21,469 bases of DNA from an uncultured Mollicutes bacterium (GTDB lineage: Bacteria; Bacillota_I; Bacilli_A; RFN20; CAG-826). Both the position numbers and the translations under genes were made by a program. This document shows positions 15,257 through 21,404 of this stretch, piece by piece. The stretch is taken from the NCBI GenBank assembly GCA_900540365.1, contig UQFN01000014.1, forward strand, positions 1 to 21,469, read 5' to 3'. How positions within the stretch are numbered: position 1 is the stretch's first letter; every line of letters begins with the position of its first letter. Below the pieces are notes generated by a model that saw nothing but the letters and a program-made list of their open reading frames with translations, had not been told where the DNA came from and did no database searches.

Positions 15257-15982
15257 ATGCAAGAAATTAATAAAATTTTAAATTGTCGTAAGGAAGTTAT
15301 TTTTTTAGATTTTGAAGGGACTCAATTTAGCCAAGAAATTTTTGCAATTGGAGCAATTAAAGTTCTTTTAGATAACAAAAATCGTGTTAATAAAAAATCA
15401 TCTCCTTTTAAAGTTTATGTAAAAACTCAAAATAAAATTGGTTCAATTATTGAAAAATTAACTGGGATTAGCGATGATTTTATTAAAAATAATGGGATTT
15501 TGTTTTCAGAAGCAATAGCAAATTTTAAAAAATATTGTGGTAGTGATTATAAAAAATATTTGTTCATTACATATGGTAATTTTGATAAAAAACTTTTAAG
15601 TACTACTCAACATCTTAACAATTTAGATGATGATGACTTTATAAATACCATACTTAAAAATTCTTGGGATATAAGTTTATTTTTTAATCATTACCTTAAA
15701 GGTAAAAATGGACAACAACTATCTTTAAAAGAAAGTTTAGAAACTTTTCATATAACATTTTCAGGAACCGAACATGATCCTAGTGATGACGCAATAAATT
15801 TAATGCTTTTATACGATGCTTTTCTTGATAAAAAAGGAATTGTCTTTGAACAATATAAGAAAACATTAGATAAATATAATAGAATGCCTCGTCCATTTAT
15901 TCTTTTAATTCAAAAATTAAATGAAAAAGGAAGTGTCACTTTAGAAGACTATGAAAAGTTCATTTTAGAGGATCTTAAATGA
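15257..15982 (+). CDS. DEDDh-family 3'-5' exonuclease
   Basis: This is a 241-residue RNase H-fold exonuclease of the RNase T/DnaQ superfamily. All catalytic positions are visible: D18 and E20 in LDFEGT (Exo I), D110 in YGNFDKK (Exo II), and H173 and D178 in EHDPSDD (Exo III, the DEDDh form). The layout, with YGNFD and a C-terminal tail of about 60 residues, is closer to KapD/Eri-1-like RNA exonucleases than to the polymerase III proofreading subunit, but the substrate cannot be read. The ATG is 6 nt after a TATAAT box. The gene ends in an ATGA overlap with recU, so the two are co-expressed. Confidence 0.82.
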   Translation: MQEINKILNCRKEVIFLDFEGTQFSQEIFAIGAIKVLLDNKNRVNKKSSPFKVYVKTQNKIGSIIEKLTGISDDFIKNNGILFSEAIANFKKYCGSDYKKYLFITYGNFDKKLLSTTQHLNNLDDDDFINTILKNSWDISLFFNHYLKGKNGQQLSLKESLETFHITFSGTEHDPSDDAINLMLLYDAFLDKKGIVFEQYKKTLDKYNRMPRPFILLIQKLNEKGSVTLEDYEKFILEDLK

Positions 15983-16518
15983 CATTAATTTTTCATTCTA
16001 ATACTACTTCGTATAGTAATCGTGGATTATCTTTAGAAAATCGTATTAACTTAACTCTTGATGAATATAAAAAAGAAAATATTGCTTTAATTTATAAAAA
16101 ACCTACTCCAATAAAAATAATTAATTTTGATGAAAAAACAAATTATATAACTAAAGCTGTATTTTTAAAAAAATCAACAACCGATTATAACGGTGTTTTT
16201 AAGGGCAAGTATCTTGATTTTGAGGCAAAATCTACAAAATCGAAAACTTCTTTTCCTTTACATAATATTGAAGATCATCAAATTTCACATTTATCCCTCG
16301 TTGATTTACATGGTGGAATTTCTTTTTTTATTGTGGAATTTTCGTTGTTAAACGAAATTTATTTACTTCCATTTAGTGAATTTAAAAATTTTATTAATCA
16401 AAATAATTCTTCTTCGATACCACTAAGTTATTTTAAAACAAACGGATATTTAATTAAGCAAACTTTAAAATATCCAGTTCATTTTATTGAAAATTTCGAA
16501 AAAATAGTTAACTTTTAG
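15979..16518 (+). CDS. recU: Holliday junction resolvase RecU
   Basis: RecU cuts four-way DNA junctions left by recombination and modulates RecA in Bacillota. The 179-residue protein carries the N-terminal YSNRGLSLENRIN, the IYKKPTPIKI block and the active-site run STTDYNGVFKGKYLDFEAK. D69, E82 and K84 there match B. subtilis D88, E101 and K103. SFPLHNIEDHQISHL follows as in the family. It is shorter than B. subtilis RecU (about 206), mostly at the N-terminus. It is translated after the exonuclease through an ATGA overlap. In B. subtilis recU is paired with ponA, which is absent here. The 3' end overlaps the convergent nth gene by 11 bp. Confidence 0.95.
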   Translation: MTLIFHSNTTSYSNRGLSLENRINLTLDEYKKENIALIYKKPTPIKIINFDEKTNYITKAVFLKKSTTDYNGVFKGKYLDFEAKSTKSKTSFPLHNIEDHQISHLSLVDLHGGISFFIVEFSLLNEIYLLPFSEFKNFINQNNSSSIPLSYFKTNGYLIKQTLKYPVHFIENFEKIVNF

Positions 16519-17146
16519 AGGCTTTTTTACAAAAGGAAGCTAATTTACAGTCTTTGCAATCAGGAGAAATTGCTTTACATTTATATCTTCCAAAGTGAAT
16601 GAATTGGTGATGTAATTTTATCCGTTCCGTTTTAGGGAATGCTTCATTAAGTTTCTTTTCAACAACTTTAACTGAGTCATTTTCATTAGCAATATTTAAC
16701 CTTTTAGCAATTCTTTCGACATGAGTATCAACTGGAAATTGTGGAATTTTAAATAATTCTACTTGAACAACGTTGGCAGTTTTATTTCCTACACCAGGTA
16801 AAGTAGTAAGTTCAAATTTATTTATTGGTACTTGACCATGATATTTATTTAATAATTCTTTTGCTATATTAATGACATTACTGGCTTTTGTTTTTGCTAG
16901 TCCTAATGGAAGAACAATTTTATAAATGTCTTCATAATTAGCATTAGCTAAATCCTCTAAGGTTTTATATTTTTCAAATAATACTTTAGTTACTTTATTA
17001 ACTTTTTTATCAGTGCATTGTGCACTTAACATTACTGCAATTAAAAAAGAATAATCATTAAAATAATTTAACTCACATTGAGCATTTGGAAATATTTCAT
17101 CTAAATAAGTTGTTAATATCTTTTTATTTTTTAAGTCGATTGCCAT
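16508..17146 (-). CDS. nth: Endonuclease III
   Basis: Nth is a DNA glycosylase/AP lyase that removes oxidised pyrimidines in base-excision repair. The 212-residue protein has the helix-hairpin-helix LTTLPGVGNKTANVV with catalytic K122, and catalytic D140 in FPVDTHVERIAKRL. Four cysteines at 190, 197, 200 and 206 (C-x6-C-x2-C-x5-C) hold the [4Fe-4S] cluster. Length is normal. The start lies inside the end of dnaD (23-nt overlap), an order shared with B. subtilis, and only a weak AGAG precedes it. The 3' end overlaps recU on the other strand. Confidence 0.97.
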   Translation of the reverse strand: MAIDLKNKKILTTYLDEIFPNAQCELNYFNDYSFLIAVMLSAQCTDKKVNKVTKVLFEKYKTLEDLANANYEDIYKIVLPLGLAKTKASNVINIAKELLNKYHGQVPINKFELTTLPGVGNKTANVVQVELFKIPQFPVDTHVERIAKRLNIANENDSVKVVEKKLNEAFPKTERIKLHHQFIHFGRYKCKAISPDCKDCKLASFCKKASKS

Positions 17147-17705
17147 CTCTATCTTCTTCTTTTAATTTATTTACAATTAATCGATCGATATACATTACAC
17201 TTAATTTTTCGCGATTGGAAGCATCTTTTAAAGCATCTAAAATTATAGTTTGATCAACATCTTGTTCAATCCATGAATCAATTCTTGATATTTCAATTGG
17301 TGAAAGATTGCGATTAAAAGAAGTCATAAAAGCATCAAAAATAATTTTTCTTTTTTCTTCAATAATTTCGTTTTTAGAAATTTCTTCTTCGGTGAAAATT
17401 GTTTTTTCAAAAGTTTTAAAAAGACTCTTTTTTAAACTATCTAAGCTTGTATGAAGTTCATTATTAACTTCCTTATATTCTAAATAACCTTTAGTAAATA
17501 AAATTGACAAGGAAGCATCAATTTCTTTAATATCATATTTCATTTTTAAAGCAAGTAAGTCACTAGTAATAAAATCATTACCTTGTTTTAAAAGATGTTC
17601 AATCATTAAAATAATGACAACTTCTCTTTCTTGAATATTTAATGTTTTATAAAATTCCAATAATAAATATTCAAAATCTAATGCTTTCGAACTTTCAAAT
17701 TTCAT
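17124..17705 (-). CDS. dnaD: DnaD-family replication initiation protein
   Basis: DnaD works with DnaB and DnaI to load the replicative helicase at origins and stalled forks in Bacillota. The 193-residue protein fits the two-domain layout. An N-terminal winged-helix part (about 1-100) includes ITSDLLALKMKYDIKEIDASLSILFTKGYLEYK. A C-terminal DnaD helical domain (about 115-185) contains FNRNLSPIEISRIDSWIEQ and ends in the basic stretch after MYIDRLIVNKLKEED. It is somewhat shorter than B. subtilis DnaD (232). Its ATG overlaps the stop of the cca-like gene (ATGA), with GGAGAAG upstream, and nth follows as in B. subtilis. Confidence 0.88.
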   Translation of the reverse strand: MKFESSKALDFEYLLLEFYKTLNIQEREVVIILMIEHLLKQGNDFITSDLLALKMKYDIKEIDASLSILFTKGYLEYKEVNNELHTSLDSLKKSLFKTFEKTIFTEEEISKNEIIEEKRKIIFDAFMTSFNRNLSPIEISRIDSWIEQDVDQTIILDALKDASNREKLSVMYIDRLIVNKLKEEDRDGNRLKK

Positions 17706-18316
17706 TTTTTAATCTTCTCCAATTTCAATTCTTCTAAATGTATCTTATCTTTATTAAGTTTATTTAATAAAAATAAGTTATTTTCAAGAGCTTGCTTAGT
17801 TTCTTCTTCAACATTTAAATTATATTCCAAAATGAATCGTTTCGCTCTTAAAATTCTTAAGGGATCTTCTTTAATTCTTTCATCTTTATTGCCAATTAAT
17901 CTTAAAATACGATTATTTAAATCACTTACTCCTAAATTTGAAGGATCTAAAACATTATAATTTTCATCAATATATATTGCGTTAATTGTAAAATCTCGTC
18001 TTTGATAATCACTATTTATATCTTTAATGAAAGTAATTTTAGAAGGATGACGATAATCTTGATAATTAGCTTCTTTTCTTAAAGTCACAATATCGATATT
18101 AAAGTTATTATATTTATATTTTAAAGTACCAAATTTTTTAAAGGTTTTATCACATTCTAAAAACTTTAAAATTTCATCAGGAGTAGCATCGCTTACAAAG
18201 TCATAATCTTTAATTTCTCTTTTTAACAAATAATCACGTGAAGTACTTCCTATCATATATAAGCGATAGCCATTTTGATTAAAAATTTGTTTTAAATAAT
18301 CAAATACAACATCCAT
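17702..18316 (-). CDS. cca: Short CCA-adding-type tRNA nucleotidyltransferase (head and neck only)
   Basis: This is a class II tRNA nucleotidyltransferase/poly(A) polymerase homologue of only 204 residues. The catalytic head is intact: GSTSRD (23-28), the metal-binding DYD (D37, D39), the NIDIVTLR strand (D75), RRDFTIN (106-112) and EDPLRILRA (150-158). It ends soon after an ERxxE-like helix (DKIHLEELKLEKI), so the body and tail domains that bind tRNA in the usual protein of about 400 residues are missing. The stop is TGA overlapping the dnaD start. Reading TGA as Trp would add only seven more codons before TAG. It is the first gene of cca-dnaD-nth, with a -10 box 6 nt before the ATG. Confidence 0.8.
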   Translation of the reverse strand: MDVVFDYLKQIFNQNGYRLYMIGSTSRDYLLKREIKDYDFVSDATPDEILKFLECDKTFKKFGTLKYKYNNFNIDIVTLRKEANYQDYRHPSKITFIKDINSDYQRRDFTINAIYIDENYNVLDPSNLGVSDLNNRILRLIGNKDERIKEDPLRILRAKRFILEYNLNVEEETKQALENNLFLLNKLNKDKIHLEELKLEKIKK

Positions 18317-18322
18317 AGAAAA

Positions 18323-18351
18323 ATTATAAACAATTATGTTTTTATTAAAAA
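18323..18351 (-). promoter_or_regulatory. Promoter of the cca-dnaD-nth operon
   Basis: On the minus strand TATAAT (18323-18328) is perfect and lies exactly 6 nt before the cca-like ATG. The -35 at 17-nt spacing is TTTTTA, which is weak. There is no Shine-Dalgarno, so a leaderless mRNA is predicted, as for the exonuclease operon. Confidence 0.6.
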
Positions 18352-18362
18352 GATTTATTCGA

Positions 18363-18392
18363 ATAAAAAAAGAACTGTTTTACAGTTCCTCT
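18363..18392 (-). terminator. Intrinsic terminator after hup
   Basis: On the minus strand GAACTG, loop TAAAA and CAGTTC form a perfect 6-bp stem followed by seven T residues, starting about 16 nt after the hup stop codon. This is a standard rho-independent terminator for hup and separates it from the cca-dnaD-nth operon. Confidence 0.88.
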
Positions 18393-18408
18393 TTTAGTTG
18401 TTTAATTA

Positions 18409-18681
18409 TTATTTAACAACTTCTTTTAAACTTTTTGAAGGTTTAAAACCAACAGTTTTTGTTGCTGGAATAGTAATTTTTTCTCCGCTTACTGGGCTTG
18501 TACCAACTCTTTCTTTTCTTTCCTTAACAGCAAAAACACCAAATCCAGAAAGTTTGACACTATCGCCACTTACTAATGCGCTTTGAACTTTTTCTAACAA
18601 GACATCAATAGCTTTTTCAGCATCTTTTTTTGTAATTCCGACTTCTTCGGCTACAGCAACTACTAAATCAGTTTTGTTCAT
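18409..18681 (-). CDS. hup: DNA-binding protein HU
   Basis: HU is the small dimeric histone-like protein that bends and compacts the chromosome. The 90-residue length and the whole chain fit the family: MNKTDLVVAVAEEVGITKKDAEKAI in outline, LSGFGVFAVKERKER, and the arm containing SPVSG, where the intercalating proline is kept although the common RNPQTG is changed. The C-terminus FKPSKSLKEVV is typical. GGAGG lies 7 nt before the ATG. It has its own likely promoter and terminator, so it is a single-gene unit between der and the cca-like gene, in B. subtilis order. Confidence 0.97.
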   Translation of the reverse strand: MNKTDLVVAVAEEVGITKKDAEKAIDVLLEKVQSALVSGDSVKLSGFGVFAVKERKERVGTSPVSGEKITIPATKTVGFKPSKSLKEVVK

Positions 18682-18712
18682 TATATTTCCTCCAACATTG
18701 ATTTATATATTA

Positions 18713-18741
18713 AAATTAACACATATTTTAATTTTTAACAA
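18713..18741 (-). promoter_or_regulatory. Possible hup promoter
   Basis: On the minus strand TTGTTA (18736-18741), a 17-nt spacer and TAATTT (18713-18718) with an extended TG before the -10 lie upstream of hup. The match is moderate, and in such AT-rich sequence other choices exist. It overlaps an inverted AAAATTAA/TTAATTTT repeat. Confidence 0.35.
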
Positions 18742-18758
18742 CTAAAAAAATTAATTTT

Positions 18759-18775
18759 ACTTGACCAGTTCAAGT
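18759..18775. repeat. 17-bp dyad upstream of hup
   Basis: ACTTGA and TCAAGT form a perfect 6-bp inverted repeat around the 5-nt centre CCAGT. It lies between der and hup, just upstream of the possible hup promoter. A T-run follows only 9 nt later on the minus strand, so it is a poor terminator. An operator for a dimeric regulator is the other option. Confidence 0.4.
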
Positions 18776-18904
18776 CTTTTTGAATTTTCATATTATTAAT
18801 TATTTATTAAATAATGTTCTATTATATTAGTTTTAATTTTTATATAAATATTTATATTTAAATTTTTGAAAAAAAGTTAAGAATAAGACACTTTTTTAAA
18901 AAAA

Positions 18905-20212
18905 TTAACGTCTTTTTCTACAAATTAAATTAATTGGAGAACCTATTAATTCAAATGATTCTCGAATGTTATTTTCAATATATCTTAAATATGAAAAATG
19001 CATCCAATTAGGATCATTACAAAATAATGCAATTGAAACTGGTTTAGTTCCTACTTGTTGAGCGTAATAAATTTTACATCTTCCACCATTAAAATTAGGT
19101 GTCTCATTCATTAATTGAGCAGTTTGAATAATTTCATTTAGAACACTAGTTTTAATTTCAAAAGTATATGAATCGTAAACTTTTTCAATTAATGGGATAA
19201 TTTCATTAATGCGTTTTCCAGTTAAACTACTTACATAAAGAATTGGCACATAGTCTAAAAATTTAAAATTTTTTCTAATATTATTGCTAAATTCATTCAT
19301 GGTATTATTGTCTTTATCAACTAAATCCCATTTATTAACAACAATAATAATAGCTTTTTTAGCATCCATAGCATATCCAACGACGTGTTTATCTTGTTCA
19401 ATAATACCTTTTTTAGCATCAATAACTAATAAACAAACATCGCTTTCATCAATAGCTTTTAAAGCTCTTAAAGCAGCATATTTATCGATAGATTCAAAAA
19501 TTTTACCTTTCTTTTTTAAACCAGCTGTATCAATAATAGTAAAATCACGTCCATCTTTACTAAATTTTGTATCTATTGCATCTCTAGTTGTTCCTTCAAT
19601 GTTAGAAACAATAACACGCTCTTTTTTTAAAATTGCATTAACTAAACTTGATTTACCAACATTTGGTCTACCAATAACTGAAAACTTAATGGAATTATCA
19701 ATTGTTTCTTCAACTTCATCAGGTAATTTTTTAATTATTTCATCTAAAACATCACCAATTCCAATACCATGAGCACCACTAACTGCAATTGGATCTCCTA
19801 CTCCTAAACGATAAAAATCATAAATATTAGCTATTAAATTTGAATCATCTATTTTGTTAACTGCTAAAACAACTGGTTTATTTGATTTATGTAACATCGA
19901 AGCGACAAGTAAATCATCTTCATTTAAACCAAGTTTACCATCTACAACAAATAAAATAACATTAGCTTCTTTTATTGCGATTTCAGCTTGCATTCTTATT
20001 TGTTCTTGAAATGGACGATTTTCTAATTCGATTCCACCTGTATCAATTAAAATAAAATCTCTAGTTAACCAAATAGCTTTAGCATAAATTCTATCACGAG
20101 TTACCCCTCTTCTTTCCTCAATGATAGATTTTCTTTCTCCAATTATACGATTAAAAATAGTTGATTTTCCAACTGATGGACTACCAACAATCGCAACAGT
20201 TCCAATACTCAT
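18905..20212 (-). CDS. der: Ribosome biogenesis GTPase Der (EngA)
   Basis: Der is an essential GTPase with two G domains that helps mature the 50S ribosomal subunit. The 435-residue protein has P-loop GSPSVGKS (about 10-18), GVTRDR, DTGG and NKID in the first domain. The second has GRPNVGKSS (181-189), GTTRD, DTAG (228-231) and NKWD. A C-terminal KH-like domain ends in the basic RKRR. Length is normal (B. subtilis 436). The ATG shares a base with the cmk stop (TAATG), with AAAGGA upstream, so the two are translated in series. Confidence 0.98.
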   Translation of the reverse strand: MSIGTVAIVGSPSVGKSTIFNRIIGERKSIIEERRGVTRDRIYAKAIWLTRDFILIDTGGIELENRPFQEQIRMQAEIAIKEANVILFVVDGKLGLNEDDLLVASMLHKSNKPVVLAVNKIDDSNLIANIYDFYRLGVGDPIAVSGAHGIGIGDVLDEIIKKLPDEVEETIDNSIKFSVIGRPNVGKSSLVNAILKKERVIVSNIEGTTRDAIDTKFSKDGRDFTIIDTAGLKKKGKIFESIDKYAALRALKAIDESDVCLLVIDAKKGIIEQDKHVVGYAMDAKKAIIIVVNKWDLVDKDNNTMNEFSNNIRKNFKFLDYVPILYVSSLTGKRINEIIPLIEKVYDSYTFEIKTSVLNEIIQTAQLMNETPNFNGGRCKIYYAQQVGTKPVSIALFCNDPNWMHFSYLRYIENNIRESFELIGSPINLICRKRR

Positions 20213-20877
20213 TACATTATTCCTTTATCTTTTATAATTGTTAAAATAGTATTTTTTACCTCTGGAATACTCATATAAGTCGTATCAATTCGAATACTAT
20301 CTTTAGCTTCTTTTAAAGGAGAAAAATCACGATGAGAATCGATATAATCTCTTTTTTTAACATTTTCTAAAATTTCATCAAAAGTACAATCAATACCCTT
20401 CTCTAAATTTTCTTTATATCTTCTTCTTGCTCTTTCATCAGCGTTTGCAACTTGGAAAATTTTTACAACTGCATTAGGCAAAACATAACTTCCAATATCT
20501 CTTCCATCCATTACAACATTGCGATTTTTAGCAATTTCTCGTTGTAAGCGAATTAACTCTATTCTTATTTTAGAATAACTTGCAATATAACTTACATTAT
20601 TAGCAACATCATTTTCACGAATTTCTTTTGAAACATCTACTCCATTTAATGTAATCTTGTTTTCATCATTAAAAGCTATTTTAATTTTGCCTATTAACGA
20701 ACACGCTGCTTCTTCATCTTTTGGATCAATATTATTAATTAAACATGCATATGTAAAAGCTCGATACATAGCACCTGTATCAACATAAAGAAAATTTAAT
20801 TCTTCAGCAATTAACTTAGCAATTGTGGATTTCCCACTTGCACTTGGTCCATCTATAGCAATAGCAACATTTTTCAT
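20212..20877 (-). CDS. cmk: Cytidylate kinase
   Basis: Cmk phosphorylates CMP and dCMP with ATP in pyrimidine nucleotide salvage. The 221-residue protein has P-loop GPSASGKS (10-17), the LYVDTGAMYRAFT block that binds the nucleotide monophosphate, VMDGRDIGSYVLPNA, the lid arginines in DERARRRYKE, and RDYIDSHRDFSPLKEAKDSIRIDTT. Length is normal. It overlaps the upstream 79-residue membrane protein gene as ATGA and der downstream as TAATG, forming a tight three-gene operon. The cmk/der closeness is shared with B. subtilis. Confidence 0.97.
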   Translation of the reverse strand: MKNVAIAIDGPSASGKSTIAKLIAEELNFLYVDTGAMYRAFTYACLINNIDPKDEEAACSLIGKIKIAFNDENKITLNGVDVSKEIRENDVANNVSYIASYSKIRIELIRLQREIAKNRNVVMDGRDIGSYVLPNAVVKIFQVANADERARRRYKENLEKGIDCTFDEILENVKKRDYIDSHRDFSPLKEAKDSIRIDTTYMSIPEVKNTILTIIKDKGIM

Positions 20878-21113
20878 AAATATCTAATTCCTAAAAATAA
20901 TAGCACAAAAAGAGCTAAAGCAAAAATAGTAACTGCTAAATAATATATCGAATATTTTTTTGTACGGCTTTTTCTATAAGAAACAACAAAAGAATTCATA
21001 TCAACTTTAGAATTATCTAAGATTTTATTAGATTCTTCTTTATTTTTAATAGAATCATCTGCTGGTCTATATTTAGCAAATTTAGCTTTTCTAGTATTAT
21101 TTTTTTCTTTCAT
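20874..21113 (-). CDS. Small single-pass membrane protein, unknown function
   Basis: I do not recognise this 79-residue protein. The first 52 residues are hydrophilic and strongly basic (MKEKNNTRKAKFAKYR, then SYRKSRTKKYS). One hydrophobic helix of about 22 residues follows (about 54-76) and ends in RYL, so it should sit N-in with almost nothing outside. It is the first gene of the operon with cmk and der, and its TGA stop overlaps the cmk ATG. The start is preceded by an extended -10 box exactly 6 nt away and no Shine-Dalgarno. Codon use and base composition look like its neighbours. That it is translated is likely from the tight overlap; the role is open. Confidence 0.68.
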   Translation of the reverse strand: MKEKNNTRKAKFAKYRPADDSIKNKEESNKILDNSKVDMNSFVVSYRKSRTKKYSIYYLAVTIFALALFVLLFLGIRYL

Positions 21114-21119
21114 AAAAGT

Positions 21120-21128
21120 ATTTTAACA
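21120..21128 (-). promoter_or_regulatory. Possible extended -10 promoter of the 79-aa/cmk/der operon
   Basis: On the minus strand TGTTAAAAT is an extended -10 box (TGN plus TAAAAT), and the TAAAAT ends exactly 6 nt before the ATG. The -35 at 17-nt spacing (TATCTT) is poor. The geometry matches that of two other operons in the window and predicts a leaderless mRNA. Confidence 0.45.
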
Positions 21129-21156
21129 TGTAAAGACTTTAAAAGATATTATTCAT

Positions 21157-21185
21157 TTTACAAAAAAAACTAATTCTTTTATAAT
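21157..21185 (+). promoter_or_regulatory. Promoter of the ferredoxin gene
   Basis: TTTACA (21157-21162), a 17-nt spacer and TATAAT (21180-21185) form a near-consensus sigma-A promoter. The transcript would start around 21192 and carry GGAGG before the ATG, an ordinary leader unlike the divergent operon beside it. Confidence 0.82.
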
Positions 21186-21208
21186 TAACTACGTGGAGGA
21201 AATATATT

Positions 21209-21388
21209 ATGGCAGTTAAAGTTGTTATTGATGCTGAAGCTTGCATTGGATGTGGATTATGTGTCTCTACCGCACCAGATGCTATTGCTTTTGATGATAA
21301 TGGAAAAGCTACTGTAACTGGCGAAGTTGATGAAGCTGTTGCTGAAGAATTAGTTGCATCATGCCCAGTTGGTGCTATTTCTAAATAA
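21209..21388 (+). CDS. fer: [4Fe-4S] ferredoxin
   Basis: This is a 59-residue cytosolic electron carrier, too short for many gene finders. CIGCGLC (residues 12-18) and a distal CP in ASCPVGAI supply the four ligands of a single [4Fe-4S] cluster, the second Cys group of two-cluster ferredoxins being absent. The rest is acidic (DAEAC, DEAVAEE), as expected. GTGGAGG lies about 10 nt before the ATG behind a strong promoter. The layout resembles the single-cluster Fer of B. subtilis (about 82 residues) in compact form. Its partners cannot be told from the window. Confidence 0.92.
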   Translation: MAVKVVIDAEACIGCGLCVSTAPDAIAFDDNGKATVTGEVDEAVAEELVASCPVGAISK

Positions 21389-21404
21389 TTAGTTTATAAA
21401 TTAA

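Noticed and set aside
17702..18316. Mycoplasma-type code (TGA as Trp) explaining the short cca-like gene
   Set aside because: Trp codons checked in the window are TGG, TGA stops sit in neat ATGA overlaps, and readthrough meets TAG after seven codons.
18870..18897. Terminator for the cmk-der operon (AAAAAGT/ACTTTTT stem)
   Set aside because: The stem is almost all A-T with a 12-nt loop and could arise by chance in this composition.
19284..19772. Plus-strand open frame of 162 codons inside der
   Set aside because: It is antisense to a well-conserved gene, has no Shine-Dalgarno or promoter, and its sequence is the shadow of Der motifs.
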